64,000 nucleotides of DNA from Biomphalaria glabrata (taxonomy: Eukaryota > Mollusca > Gastropoda > Planorbidae): assembly GCF_947242115.1 (NCBI RefSeq), contig NC_074716.1, forward strand, positions 5,558,001 to 5,622,000, in the 5' to 3' direction. How positions within the stretch are numbered: the stretch's first letter is position 1; every line of letters starts with the position of its first letter. This document shows positions 48,955 to 60,100 of this stretch, in pieces. The position numbers and the translations under genes were made by a program. The notes beneath the pieces were generated by a model. That model ran no database searches. It was given only the letters and a program-made list of their open reading frames with translations, and was not told where the DNA came from.

Positions 48955-49085
48955 TCTTTAAGTCCCATTAGAGATGCCCAAAGATTTCAAGTTTAAAATC
49001 CCAGTCATCACCAGGATTGGAACCCGGGACCACCGGTTTGGAATGCTAGCACTTTACCGCTCAGCCACCGCGTCTTGTAGATCTA
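48955..49085 (-). mobile_element. tRNA-derived SINE, family C, head fragment
   Basis: Minus-strand tggctgagcggtaaagtgc (A-box type) and accggtggtcccgggttcca (B-box region). It matches the head of the split SINE at 60295-60430. Confidence 0.75.
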
Positions 49086-49611
49086 TACATTCTTTTAACC
49101 AGATTTTTTTCTTGTGGGAATGGGGGAATGGAGCGGGTTAAAAAAGTAATCAATTTTTAAAATATAACATTAATTTTTAAGAGAAAAATAATCGATCTCT
49201 AAGTTTTATAAAGTAAGTACATGTACTTTTTTTTTTTAAAGAAGCAACTTATTTTTTCTTGTTCTGAATTTATTTTGAAACTGATAATGTTTTTTAGGTG
49301 TCCATGCCATGACATGGCGCTTTTAAAAAGACTACTTTCTTATCTCTTGTAAGGAATGGACGTTTAAACTGCAAACATTTGTATGTGGAAAATAGTTTGT
49401 TATGTCACATCAAGTTGGAACAGAACAATGGGGAAAGAACAAAAGAAAAACAAAAATGTTTTCACTCATCTTGTTTAAGTAAAAAGTATCTACTAATTTT
49501 CAGGACAATTTGAAATTTTATTTATCTCTCTCTCTCTCCATTTCTATCTCTCTCTCTCTTTGCAGAAATTGTAATTTAATAATTTATAAGTATGTAAGTG
49601 TATCTCTCTTT

Positions 49612-49675
49612 AGATTGATCTTGCCGACCTATGCGCTGAACGAAGAGTGAGCATTAAAGTCTAAGTGTATGTCAA
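49612..49675 (+). mobile_element. Short LINE 3' fragment
   Basis: gccgacctatgcgctgaacg followed by a taagtctaagt-type end, as at the end of the copy at 48100-48410. Confidence 0.5.
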
Positions 49676-49689
49676 ACCCCTGACTGGCT

Positions 49690-50110
49690 ACTCCACTAAT
49701 TCACTCACCTTCACCTATCCATTAGTCTGCTGGACCGTTGGGTCACCACACCAGATGTATTGACCGTCTTTCTCCATCCCTCTCTGTCTTTTGCCTTTGA
49801 TAGAATATCTTTCAATGATAAGCCCGTCCATTTTTTTTTATGTTTTCTTCATATCGCTTTCTCTGTCTACCTCTTCTTCTTTTTCCTGGTACCGTTCCCT
49901 GAAGGAAGGTTTTTACGAGCCCTGTTATAAGGCACCAGAGTTTTAGTTTGCGTTTTTTGTTATTTACAGTAGTTAGAAGTTGTGGGGTCCGGTCGCTGAA
50001 CTAACCCTGTCTCTAATCTCTTCGTTTGTGATGCTGTCTATGTTAGTGAATCTAAGATCTGTTCTGTAGCATCTCAATTCCAATTCCAATTCTAGTTCGA
50101 CAGAGTATGG
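49690..50110 (-). mobile_element. LINE polymerase C-terminal relic
   Basis: On the minus strand 50110-49980 carries LRCYR, then ITNEEIRDRV. 49960-49700 carries the KEEEVDRE-KRYEEN tail found also at 31660-31925. It has frameshifts. Confidence 0.6.
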
Positions 50111-50184
50111 CATGGGGCACACTAGGCGACAATAGAAAAGGACAATGTAAATAAAAACAGTAAAAGTAGGCCTAATACAGAACC

Positions 50185-50530
50185 TCTACAAGCAGGCCAC
50201 TAGTTTCAGTGTACATCAACATTAACATTGGGGACTGGTTTAAAATCACAGTTGGGGTGAGACAAGGCTGCCTACTTTCATCTTCTCTTTTCAATATCTT
50301 CTTTGAAAGGATAGTGGAAGATATTCTTGAGGGCTTTAGAGGTTCTGTAAGCATTGGATGAAGAAGAATTACTAACTTGAGCTTTGCGGATGATATAGAT
50401 GGTCTGGCAGGGACAGAAGAAGAACTAGCTGACTTGGTGATGCGCATAGACAAGACTTACGCAGCTTATGGTATGCAAGGAAATGGCAAAAAAATTATTA
50501 CCAATAGCCAACAGGGCTTTAAAGGGGGCA
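50185..50530 (+). mobile_element. LINE reverse-transcriptase fragment
   Basis: Successive frames give GDWFKITVGVRQGCLLSS, LFNIFFERIVEDILEGF and LSFADDIDGLAGTEEELADL. The last holds the FADD catalytic box and the first the GVRQGC box. One stop interrupts the frame after GSVSIG. It is the same lineage as the longer relic at 61760-63140. Interpreted with the adjoining inverse tail at 49690-50110, this is two LINE pieces in opposite directions. Confidence 0.85.
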
Positions 50531-52495
50531 TCAGAATTGAAAAGCTGATACATTCACTCATCATTAATTATCTCACTTACACTGTATCGAAAAATATGTT
50601 GTTATTTCCCCCAAATTTTTTCCGTACCGTGTAGATCTAATTGGAATAAATAAGCATTTTCACGTTCGTTCCGCATTAGTAATGGCCACAAGGGGGCAGC
50701 ACGTTATAATCACGTTGGGTAGTGTTTACAGAGTCCTAGAAACATAGGCCTACATTGTCAAAGACAGGCGAAGATGAAGAAAACAAATTGACTCCCGTAA
50801 GATATCAGTTTGTCTGCTTGAGTTAAACAAAATATATAGGTCACACGTGGGTCTAATAAACAATGTAAAATACTGCACTCCTCATTAATCATTGGACTTC
50901 ATGATATCGACTTATTATTTTTATTTTTACCGTGTTTTCATTTACTCTTTTTTTTTAAATCAGTGGACAAGATCGTAATTAATACGTGTATTTCCTTAAT
51001 TTTTGTAACAGAAATATCAGTATTTATGCGCATGGGTGTTGACCAAATTGCAGCAGTGTAATATATTTCTTAAAGCCAAATATACGACATTTCGAGCAAA
51101 GTGAAAAACCACAGGATATTATTCCCCAATGGAAGGGTCTCCAAAAAAAAAAAAAAAACGAATATGCATATTAAATACAAGAATAAAATTTACGGCTAAG
51201 AACAGACCTAGACGGCGATAAGAAAACTCTATGCGGCCAGAGGCAGACAACGCTTGTCTGTGCAGGTTGTGGCTTGATATCACAGCTAAGATTGAGTAGC
51301 CAGTGAAATACTGCACTCTTCCATAGTCTTCTGACTCGAGGACAAGCCTTATTTCTTTCATAGGAGAGGTTGTCAGGGACCGCTATTCTCAGCATTTTAT
51401 TTTAGTTTTCGTCATCTGCCCCCGTCTTTGACTATGCAGGCCCATGTCTCGAAGCTACATTAAACGCTGCATTACGCGTAGGACGTTATCATCCTTTTTT
51501 AAGTTACGTCTGTATTTTATAAAATAAAATACTTTTATTTACGTATATTAAATATAAAATTCAATATAAAAGAAAGATAAATAAGAATGAGTGTAAAAAA
51601 GTAAGTCATTTCGCTAGTACAAATTAACTCTCCAAAAGAGGAGCCTCCACTTAGATCCGGCTATGGAGTGTCTGCAAAGATAGCCTTTCGCCAGTGATAA
51701 CAGAAAATCGGAAGAAAAGGATACAAACCCACCTATGTTACGATTGTGGTGACCCCCTAAGACTTGTGGACTAGTGACAAGAAGTGTGTGACTTCTCTTA
51801 AAAACGTCAGTTAAATATGTGGAGGCCGCGGGGCAGGATTTTTGTAGAAGCTCCTACAATTTTCGAAATCTTGAATAAAGATCCACTTATAAATTAAATA
51901 TTTATATCTAAAAGCGTGCTATATTTAGAAGAAGGAAATAGAGGTGCTTTTTTTTTTATTTCGCTTTTAATATTAAAAAATATTGAATAGGCATATTTTA
52001 GTTTTGAAAAGTGTATAGGCTTATTGATTTGAGTTTCTGGAGGGTAAGGCTTTTGGTAGACGCACTGTAAAAATGTGAAGAAAAAAAATGTTAGAAAATA
52101 AAAACTTAATTGTTTCTGAACCGTCGAAATTTAGATATATTTGTATCTCTTTTGTGGATGCCTTTTTTTGGTGTGGATTCCCCGGGGCTGTCGCCATCGC
52201 CTGCCCTCTTAAATCTGGCCCTGTCGCAAATATATTAGGTTTCCGCCTTTCCTAAGTCAGCTACGAGGTCTCGCCGAGCGCTGTAAGCCAACCGTTTTCT
52301 GTATTCTGAGCCTCAGAAATTCATTCTCCTGGCGTCGACAAGAAGTTATATTAATAGTCTGGCCGATATTAGAGATAGTGGGGAAATCTATAAATAGCCA
52401 GCTTTTGGTGTATTCGGTGTGCAAAATAAAGGAAGTGCTGCTAAACTATGTGTTTTTTTTTAAATTAAAGGTATATGGCACAGACTAGTATATAT
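50531..52495. other. Intergenic stretch with weak repeat remnants
   Basis: 51115-51400 on the minus strand may be an old LINE-related repeat (residues SHNLHRQALSASGRIEF), but I cannot assign it. 51460-51535 is the inverse of the tcttatctta-type LINE tail. No gene. Confidence 0.3.
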
Positions 52496-52745
52496 TATTA
52501 TAGGTCTAAGACACCGATAGCAAAGAAAAAACAGACACAAATACTCTTTTATTCCCATGGCAATCAAATCATTAAATAGGAACACTCTGATATAAACTTT
52601 GTCACATGTAAATTATGAGTGAGTCTGGTGTGAGTGTACACTTTGGTTTCTTATAGTTATAATGTTTTTTTGTTTGGTGTAATGCACAAATTGTAAGACA
52701 AATTTCCATACGGACAATAAAGATTATTATTATTATTATTTGTGT
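52496..52745 (+). mobile_element. LINE 3' end with (ATT)n tail
   Basis: The frame gives RKNRHKYSFIPMAIKSLNR, the C-terminal F(F/I)PxAI motif of CR1/jockey-like LINEs. The non-coding end finishes ccatacggacaataaagatt with an (ATT)n tail, similar to 22890-22944 (tccgtaaggatcaataaagc). Confidence 0.7.
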
Positions 52746-54117
52746 GCACATTTTTAGCATTGTAGAATTAAAATATTCTAAGTAATTCCGTTTGTAGCGT
52801 CTCGGGTTTGTATAGTACTGAAACTTAGATCTTAGTCTGATGCCAAAAAAGGGGACTGTTGAACCCTTTCACCTTCTATAGGTCCTACTCCGGTCTACTA
52901 AAGTACTGAACTCTCTCCTCAGACATGCCACCAGCAATTCAAGTGTGCTTCAAACGTAGGGTCTCTGGATTGATTAGTCTACACGTGCCACGAATGAAAC
53001 ACATTGCCTAAATGAAACACATTCAATCACATTGCCTAAAAGTTGAAACGAAATCAAATGTGAGAGCACATCCCCTTAGTATCCGACGCGACCTAAATAT
53101 TGCCGAAAGGGCATTAACTCTAAAACCTAGAAACTGATTTTACGCATCACTAGCTACAACACATCCCTCGTAAATCACCCTAATCTGTTATTGTGAAGAT
53201 CGGTTCGACAGGTGGAGGGGGCTGACAATGTGGACAAATCTAATGTTTTGAAGTGCGCGCATGATGAAACCGTTAGAAACTGGATATACTGTAAAACCTC
53301 TAAATTTTTGTCTTGTTTACATTTTAAAATACTGCTTTTTCTTGACAAAACTAACCATAATCCTAAGTTAAAAACCTAGAAAATAATAGTATTAATTATA
53401 CAATAAAAGGCTTATAAGGACAACTACATTTAAAAATAGCAGAACATAATTGAATTGTAATTTCAAGTCGATATTTTGGCTGATAGGTGTTTTACAGTAA
53501 GTACTCCCTTAAGGCATTTTGGGAAAAAATACACATAAAGATTTGAAATGCTGCAGAAACGATGATGCAATAAGTAGGTAAGCTTTGATTCTCTCGCACT
53601 CCAAAACCACATTATTCACAGTCCAGATTTCCTTGTAGCGCCTTATATAAGGATGAAAACAAGTTATTTCAATCAATAACCGTCACTGTTTCTCGTGAGA
53701 TCTACTTTGCTATCATTGGAATTGTCTTCTGTTCAAAACAAAACGTTTTGTCCAACATTCAGCCTGCTTATTTTTTGTTCTACATTAGTCAAAATTTTAT
53801 TTTGTTCTAAAAACATATATTTAAAATATATAAAAGCTATAAAATTTAAGCCTGTGGTACATTCTAACACCAGTGAAGTAAAAATAACTAGATCTAGATC
53901 TAATAGTCATTTGAATACAATGATAACAGCAACTGGACAGCGACCTAATGTGGTGGTTAACATAATCGTTTTTCGAAACAGTTTTTTCGCTGATTCTGAT
54001 TCACATCTGGTGCCAATTTTCCTTTTTAATACGATTTAATAAAAAGAAGAAAGCTGTGAATTAACTTTGTAAACAAATAACTCAGTTATTTAAATAAACA
54101 TTTTCGAGAGGGAAAAA
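52746..54117. other. Upstream region of the phenylalanine hydroxylase gene
   Basis: No gene of its own is visible. A TATATAAG at 53644-53651 is a possible core promoter about 470 bp before the proposed start codon; this is weak. The frame 53695-54039 has no recognised content. Confidence 0.35.
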
Positions 54118-57100
54118 ATGACGCCCATTAAGCTTACGGCACTACCAGATTTTCGACCATTCTTAAGACATTCAGATTTGTTTTCAACAATAAATAGGCC
54201 TACTAATCGACACAGAAGCATGTTCGATGAGGTAAAGAATATATTGTATTCTATAAGTAAAATATGCCTTTAGTTTGTTCAACAAAGTAACAGATTTCTT
54301 AATATTATTGGATCTAACTTTTTTCATTTTCGGCTCTATTTAACGTTTCTAGGCACACTCGTGTTCAAAATAGAGAAATATTGTTATATATTTATAATAA
54401 GCAGTAATTTAATATTTCGCAAATAATATGGCGGATATAATTTAACGTATGGTTTAGGTTACGGAAACTTTTTATTCTAGAAATAAAATCTCCAAAATTA
54501 GTTTTTGAAACAGTAAGCGAATATTTTGGCTTTGCATTGTCAAGCTATAGATGTAGATTCTATCTAGATTCTACATGTGATGAACATCCTGGCCATATGA
54601 TTGCGCATTGTCTTCACGACAAAAGATAACAAATGTAAAATAATACTCAAAAATAGTCTCATGCACAAAACACTGACTAAATAAGACATGGAAAGCGCTC
54701 TGGCAAACTCCTGCAGCCACTTGACCCCTAATTGCGATGGTTTTCTATCCCTTTGGATCCTGTCAGTGTGGGCAGACCTTCACTCGTAAACTTACCGCCC
54801 AGGCTTTCCTCCATCAATGCCAATGGTGAGGTCACTCCTGACAGTAATGTCTCTGAAAAAGAAACGACTTTGACTTACAAATAGCTTGTTTTGAAGATAC
54901 TCTTCACACAAACTTGAACAGAAATCTATTTTTCTTTTCCATTTACTTAGGAATAATTCACACGTAGGTCTAGATCTAGGTCTACTAGTTAACTCTTTCT
55001 TTCCGTAATTATTTTCCACATTGCGGTGGAATTATTCATGTTGCATATTTGTGATTCACTACCCTGTTATGATTAAACTTCAAAACCTTTTTTGTTTGTT
55101 ATCAGAAAATATTATATAAGCTATAGAATTATAGGAGAGTGCATGCTCCTCTTATATCCTCTAACACTAACTAAAGTTTATAAAACCAAAAATTAATTTA
55201 ATTCAAAAGGGTCAAATCAACGTTGATATCGTCAGTTAGGAGAGAAAGAGTTAGTTCAATTGTTCTAATAATTCATGGGACGCCTCGTAGAAGTTCCGTG
55301 GAACATAGTTTAGGAAAAACTGGTTTAGAATCAGTATGTTGATCTAGTAAATGTTTGTTAATAATAGTTAATAATAAACTCCAGGTCTCTCTAGTCACAT
55401 GACATTCTACTGAACCCAGGAAATCGTATAAATTATAGACATTTAGATACCGGTATACAAAATAAAATAAAATTAGACAATTACGTCCTTCTGCATCCAT
55501 AATCATGGCAATTGTTTATCTGGTCATGCATGTTTGTTGGAGACTTAAACTCTGCTAGGTCATTGCTTTTCTGACTGATTTAAGCAACCCGTTCAATGCT
55601 CTAATGGCTCAAGAGGAGGAGTAGGCCTACTTGTTTGAATATGTCCTAGTGTGTGGATAAGAAATATGCCTTAATCTTTGTGTCTTTCTGAGTATTTGCA
55701 AGGTTGTGTTTTTGTATTTGTAAGTTATGGCTCATTATTATTAGTTGAGTTTTGCAAGTCATGATATGACTTTTTTTTTTTTCATTGTAGAAGTGAATAA
55801 ATCTTTGTCCTGTGTTTCCTTGCAGGTTGAGAATTTACACTCAGACCCCCGCAGTTACAAACAAGACTATGAAGATAAAGAAGGAAGTACAAGCATCATC
55901 TTCTCCCTGCCAGAGAAAATTGGGGTACTTGCAGCAGCTTTGAAAGTTTTTGAAGTAAGTTCTAACTTCTAAGATTCTTAATAAGAAAGAAAGCAGTATC
56001 CCTAAGTAAGTCCATTCCTATATGTACCAAAATAGCAAATTTTATAATTACCATTTAGACATTCAATGTAACTCTTTTTTTTTTTTTTTTAAATTTTGAA
56101 AACATTTTAAACATTTGTTAAATCCTAAATTTAAACCTAACCAAACTAGACAGCTGACAATTTTCTTATAAAGGCCACAGGATACTTATTTGAGACCAAA
56201 AGAAAATCTATAGATGTAGATGTCAAAAAGAGATTCTAGACATTCTAAATCAACCACTAGCAGACAATGGTTATAACTGTGCTGGATATTGCAAAATATG
56301 TAGATCACAGCGAGGGTTTTGTAAAATATTGCTTTTCTCCTAATATTTTGGACTCAAAGACAAGCCTTGTAATTTTATGTATTTTCAAGTATATCACTTT
56401 TTTAAAACAATTTAATTTACAGCTTACTTTAATATTTGCAAGCATGTAACACCCCAACATTATATTTGTATATGTAATTATATATTTGTAAGGCAGTTTA
56501 TTTGATCATTATACTAGTTTAAATTTTTTTCATTCTAGCAACATGGTGTAAATCTCCATCATATTGAGTCTAGACCAGCCAGAGATGATGCTAGAAGCTT
56601 TGAGTTTTATGTTGCTTGTGATAATCTCACTGGTGGACTTAAGGTACAGTTATTTCAATATTTAACCAGGCGGTTGTTTGTAATGCTGGCCACATGACAC
56701 CCTGCTAATTAACCATTGGCCATAGAAACAGATTTCCTTTAACATCATCTGCCCAATAAATCGCAAGGTTTGAAATGGTAACTTTACTTTTTAGGCAATT
56801 TAGTGGCTGAACCAATGGGCATCAGGAAACACAGGCAGAGCTATGTAAAAAGAAATGACCATTCCAAACAAACTGGACAGTATTAACTTCCTACCCTGCA
56901 AAGAGAAATGTACAATCTTTCAACTAAGTACAGGACACACATCTCTGTTAAATTACCGTCTTAACAAAATAAATCCCACATACTTTGTAGACACAGCGCC
57001 CACACTTATGAAACTGTAAACTATATCCTATTTCAATGCCCCTTCCTAATCCACCTTAGGAAGACCCTGCTACCACTACAGCCCAACATAATCAACACCC

Positions 57101-60100
57101 TGAATGGCAGTGCTGAACAACTGAAGAGAACAGCACTCTATTTTTCCTTGATACAGTCTGCAAAAGAGCTTACAGCTCAGCAGCAAAAAAGCTGGCTTGA
57201 AGAAGAAAAAGAAGCAATTTAGCAAGCATATACTTTACGTTTTAAGCAATTAAGCAAGCATAGACAGTTGGCAAATGTTCTTTAAGATCCTAAAGATAAA
57301 CAGTGCTGTGGAGTACTTTGTCTTAAGCTAAGACTTATGAGTCTAGGTTGTACTAATAGTGATTAAATCATTGTTGAAATAACTTATGATATAAAATGAT
57401 TTTATAGTATTCAAAACATTAAACAACTATTTCTAATCATAGGAAGCTATAGAGGCACTTCGTGCTACAACAAGCAAGTTAACAGTTTTGTCCAGAAATA
57501 TTCAAAATGGCAGTGCTGATGATGGTATAAAATATTTTCTTGAATATAAAACAATAATAATTCATTTTGTAAGCTTCACGTTATCTTTGTTACTTTTTGA
57601 TCTTTTAATTACCACCTTTTAAAGAATATTATAAAAATTATGATTTTATTGTTTATAATTGATCTGTAAGTGTATTATCTTACTTTACCTATCAGTATGC
57701 AATGTAGTTATTATTAATTTGTTTTTACTTTGTCACATTATTATACTTTTCAGTACCCTGGTTCCCAAGGAGAATCAAAGAACTGGACAGATTTGCCAAT
57801 CAAATTCTTAGCTATGGCTCAGAACTAGATGCAGATCATCCTGTAAGTTCATTAAGACTAATCTTTGAGCTAAGCTTTATTAAACCTTTTCTTTTGTAAG
57901 CTATCATTGTGTAGAATCATTGATTTCATGAAAATTGGTCAGTGGCACTGTCTATCTATAAAATATTTCACTCTGTTTTGTAGACATACAAAAAGTTACC
58001 CTTTCAGACCTTGTGGTCTATAGGGCAGATGATGTAATGGTCATCTGTTTCTGTGGCCTACGGTCAACAAGGGTGTCATGTGGCTAGCACAATGAACCAC
58101 TTTTACTTTTCCCCAAATAATGTCAGGCATGGGCGTAGCCAGGATATTTTTTCGGGGGGGGTTTTGGGGGGTGAATTTTTTTCTCCCCCCCCCCCCCCCG
58201 CGAACAAAAAATTATATCTATTTATGTGTGTGTGTGCGTACAAAATCTTTATTACATTCTGACCCTTCATTCTTTCGGAAGACGCTTATTGTGCCCTATA
58301 ATAGGTTCTTCCATGAGTTAGTGGAAAAATTGTAGATTCTCCGACATTACTAGTAAAGGGGTCTGGAGGAGCGCTAGGAGCTCCCCCAGCGCGGGGCAAA
58401 GCCCCGCCGCCAAGCACTATTTCTGATATTGAAAACCAACAAAATGCATATTCTGAGGTATCTACAGTGCATTTTCCTGCTATTAAAAAGTTCTATTTCA
58501 AAAACCTAATGTGTTATTCTTACTGACTTAGACCCTCCCTCGTCGTTCGGCGCATTTGCCATCAAGCTGTTTTCATAAAATTGTAGACTCCCCGCCATTA
58601 CTAGCAAGGGGGTCTGGGGGAGCGCTAGGAGCTCCCCATCGCGGGGCGAAGCCCCGCCGCCAAGCACTATTTCTGGTATTGAAAGCCAACAAAATGCATA
58701 TTCTGAGGTATCTACACTGCATTTTCCTGCTATTAAAAAGTTTTATTTCAAAAACCTAATGTGATATTCTTACTGACTTAGACCCTCCTACGCCGTTCGG
58801 AGCATTTGACGTCAAGCTGTTTCCATAAAAATCTGTCACTGGTAATGTCTGAAGCCTTTTCCCACCTACTATGAGGACCTCCATGAATGAGTGGCGTCAA
58901 GTTGTACTAGGATATCATTGCAACTCTTCTTATGCATAATTCATTTTGTTGGAGAACATGTCCCGCAAACCTCATGCGTCGTTCTCTCACAATCTTACTA
59001 AGGGGTCGACTCCCAGTTCGGCATAGGATTTCCTTGATTTAGAACCGATCTCTATAACTGACTCCTAAAATCTGTCTTAGCCATTTTTGTTGAGCTACAT
59101 TTAGTGTTTTTCGATTTCGGTAGATGACTATTCACTGCCGTTTATTAATGGAGCCCTGCCACTGGTAAAAATGTGTAACCTCTCTTGAATACGCTCTTGG
59201 AATTAAGTGACTGTAGTTTGCTTTAGATTTTATATCGAAAAGAGAAGTTTTGACGTCAAAATCTTCTGTTGGGGGTTTTCCACCTCAAAATGCTCTGTAG
59301 GGGGATCTTAAACTCAAAACCATCTGGAGGGGTTTTAAACTTTAAAAAAAAGCCATCTGTAGAAGAAGGGTTTAAACTCAAAACCCCCGATTGACTTGGC
59401 TACGCTCAAATAATTTTAGTGTTTAATTTGCTTTTTTTTTATATTGAAGATGTACTTTTTAGCACCAAACCCCTCTGAATGGGGGGTTTAAACTCAAACC
59501 CCTTTCGGCAACGTTCATAGCATTTTGAGTGCATAATTTGCTTTTTTTCTTACACTGAAGATGTATTTAAATTTATCCTCAAACCCCACTGGAGGGGAGT
59601 TTAAACTCAAAACCCCTTTGTCTACACTCATAACATTTTTAGTGTATAATTTGCTTTGTTTTTATTATTAAAGAGATATTTTTTACCTTCAAACCCCGCT
59701 GAAGTGGGGTTTAAACTCAAAACTGAGATAAAACAATTTAGCCACGCTCATAACATTTTGAGTGAGTAATTAGCTGCTTTTTTTTATATTAAAGAAGGGG
59801 TTTATCGTAAATTTTAGACGGGGTTTTAAAATCAAAATCTTCCTTAACTGTGCTCTTGGAATTAGGGGATTTTCGTTTGCATTTTTTTTTTTTTGTTTAA
59901 TAGAAGAGGGGAAGTTAACTGCAAAAACCCCAGGTAGGGGGTTTAAAACTCAAAACCCCTGGTAAGGGGTTTTAAACTCAAAACCCCTAGTAGGTTTTTT
60001 TTTAACTCGAACCCCTCTGGTAGGGGTTTTAAACTCGAACCCCCCCCCACCTGGTAGGGGGTTTTAAACTCAAAACCCCCTGGTAGGGGGTTTTAAACTC

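Noticed and set aside
53695-54039. Gene of 114 residues
   Set aside because: No recognisable domain and low-complexity composition; it begins with GTG and lies in the likely PAH promoter or leader region.
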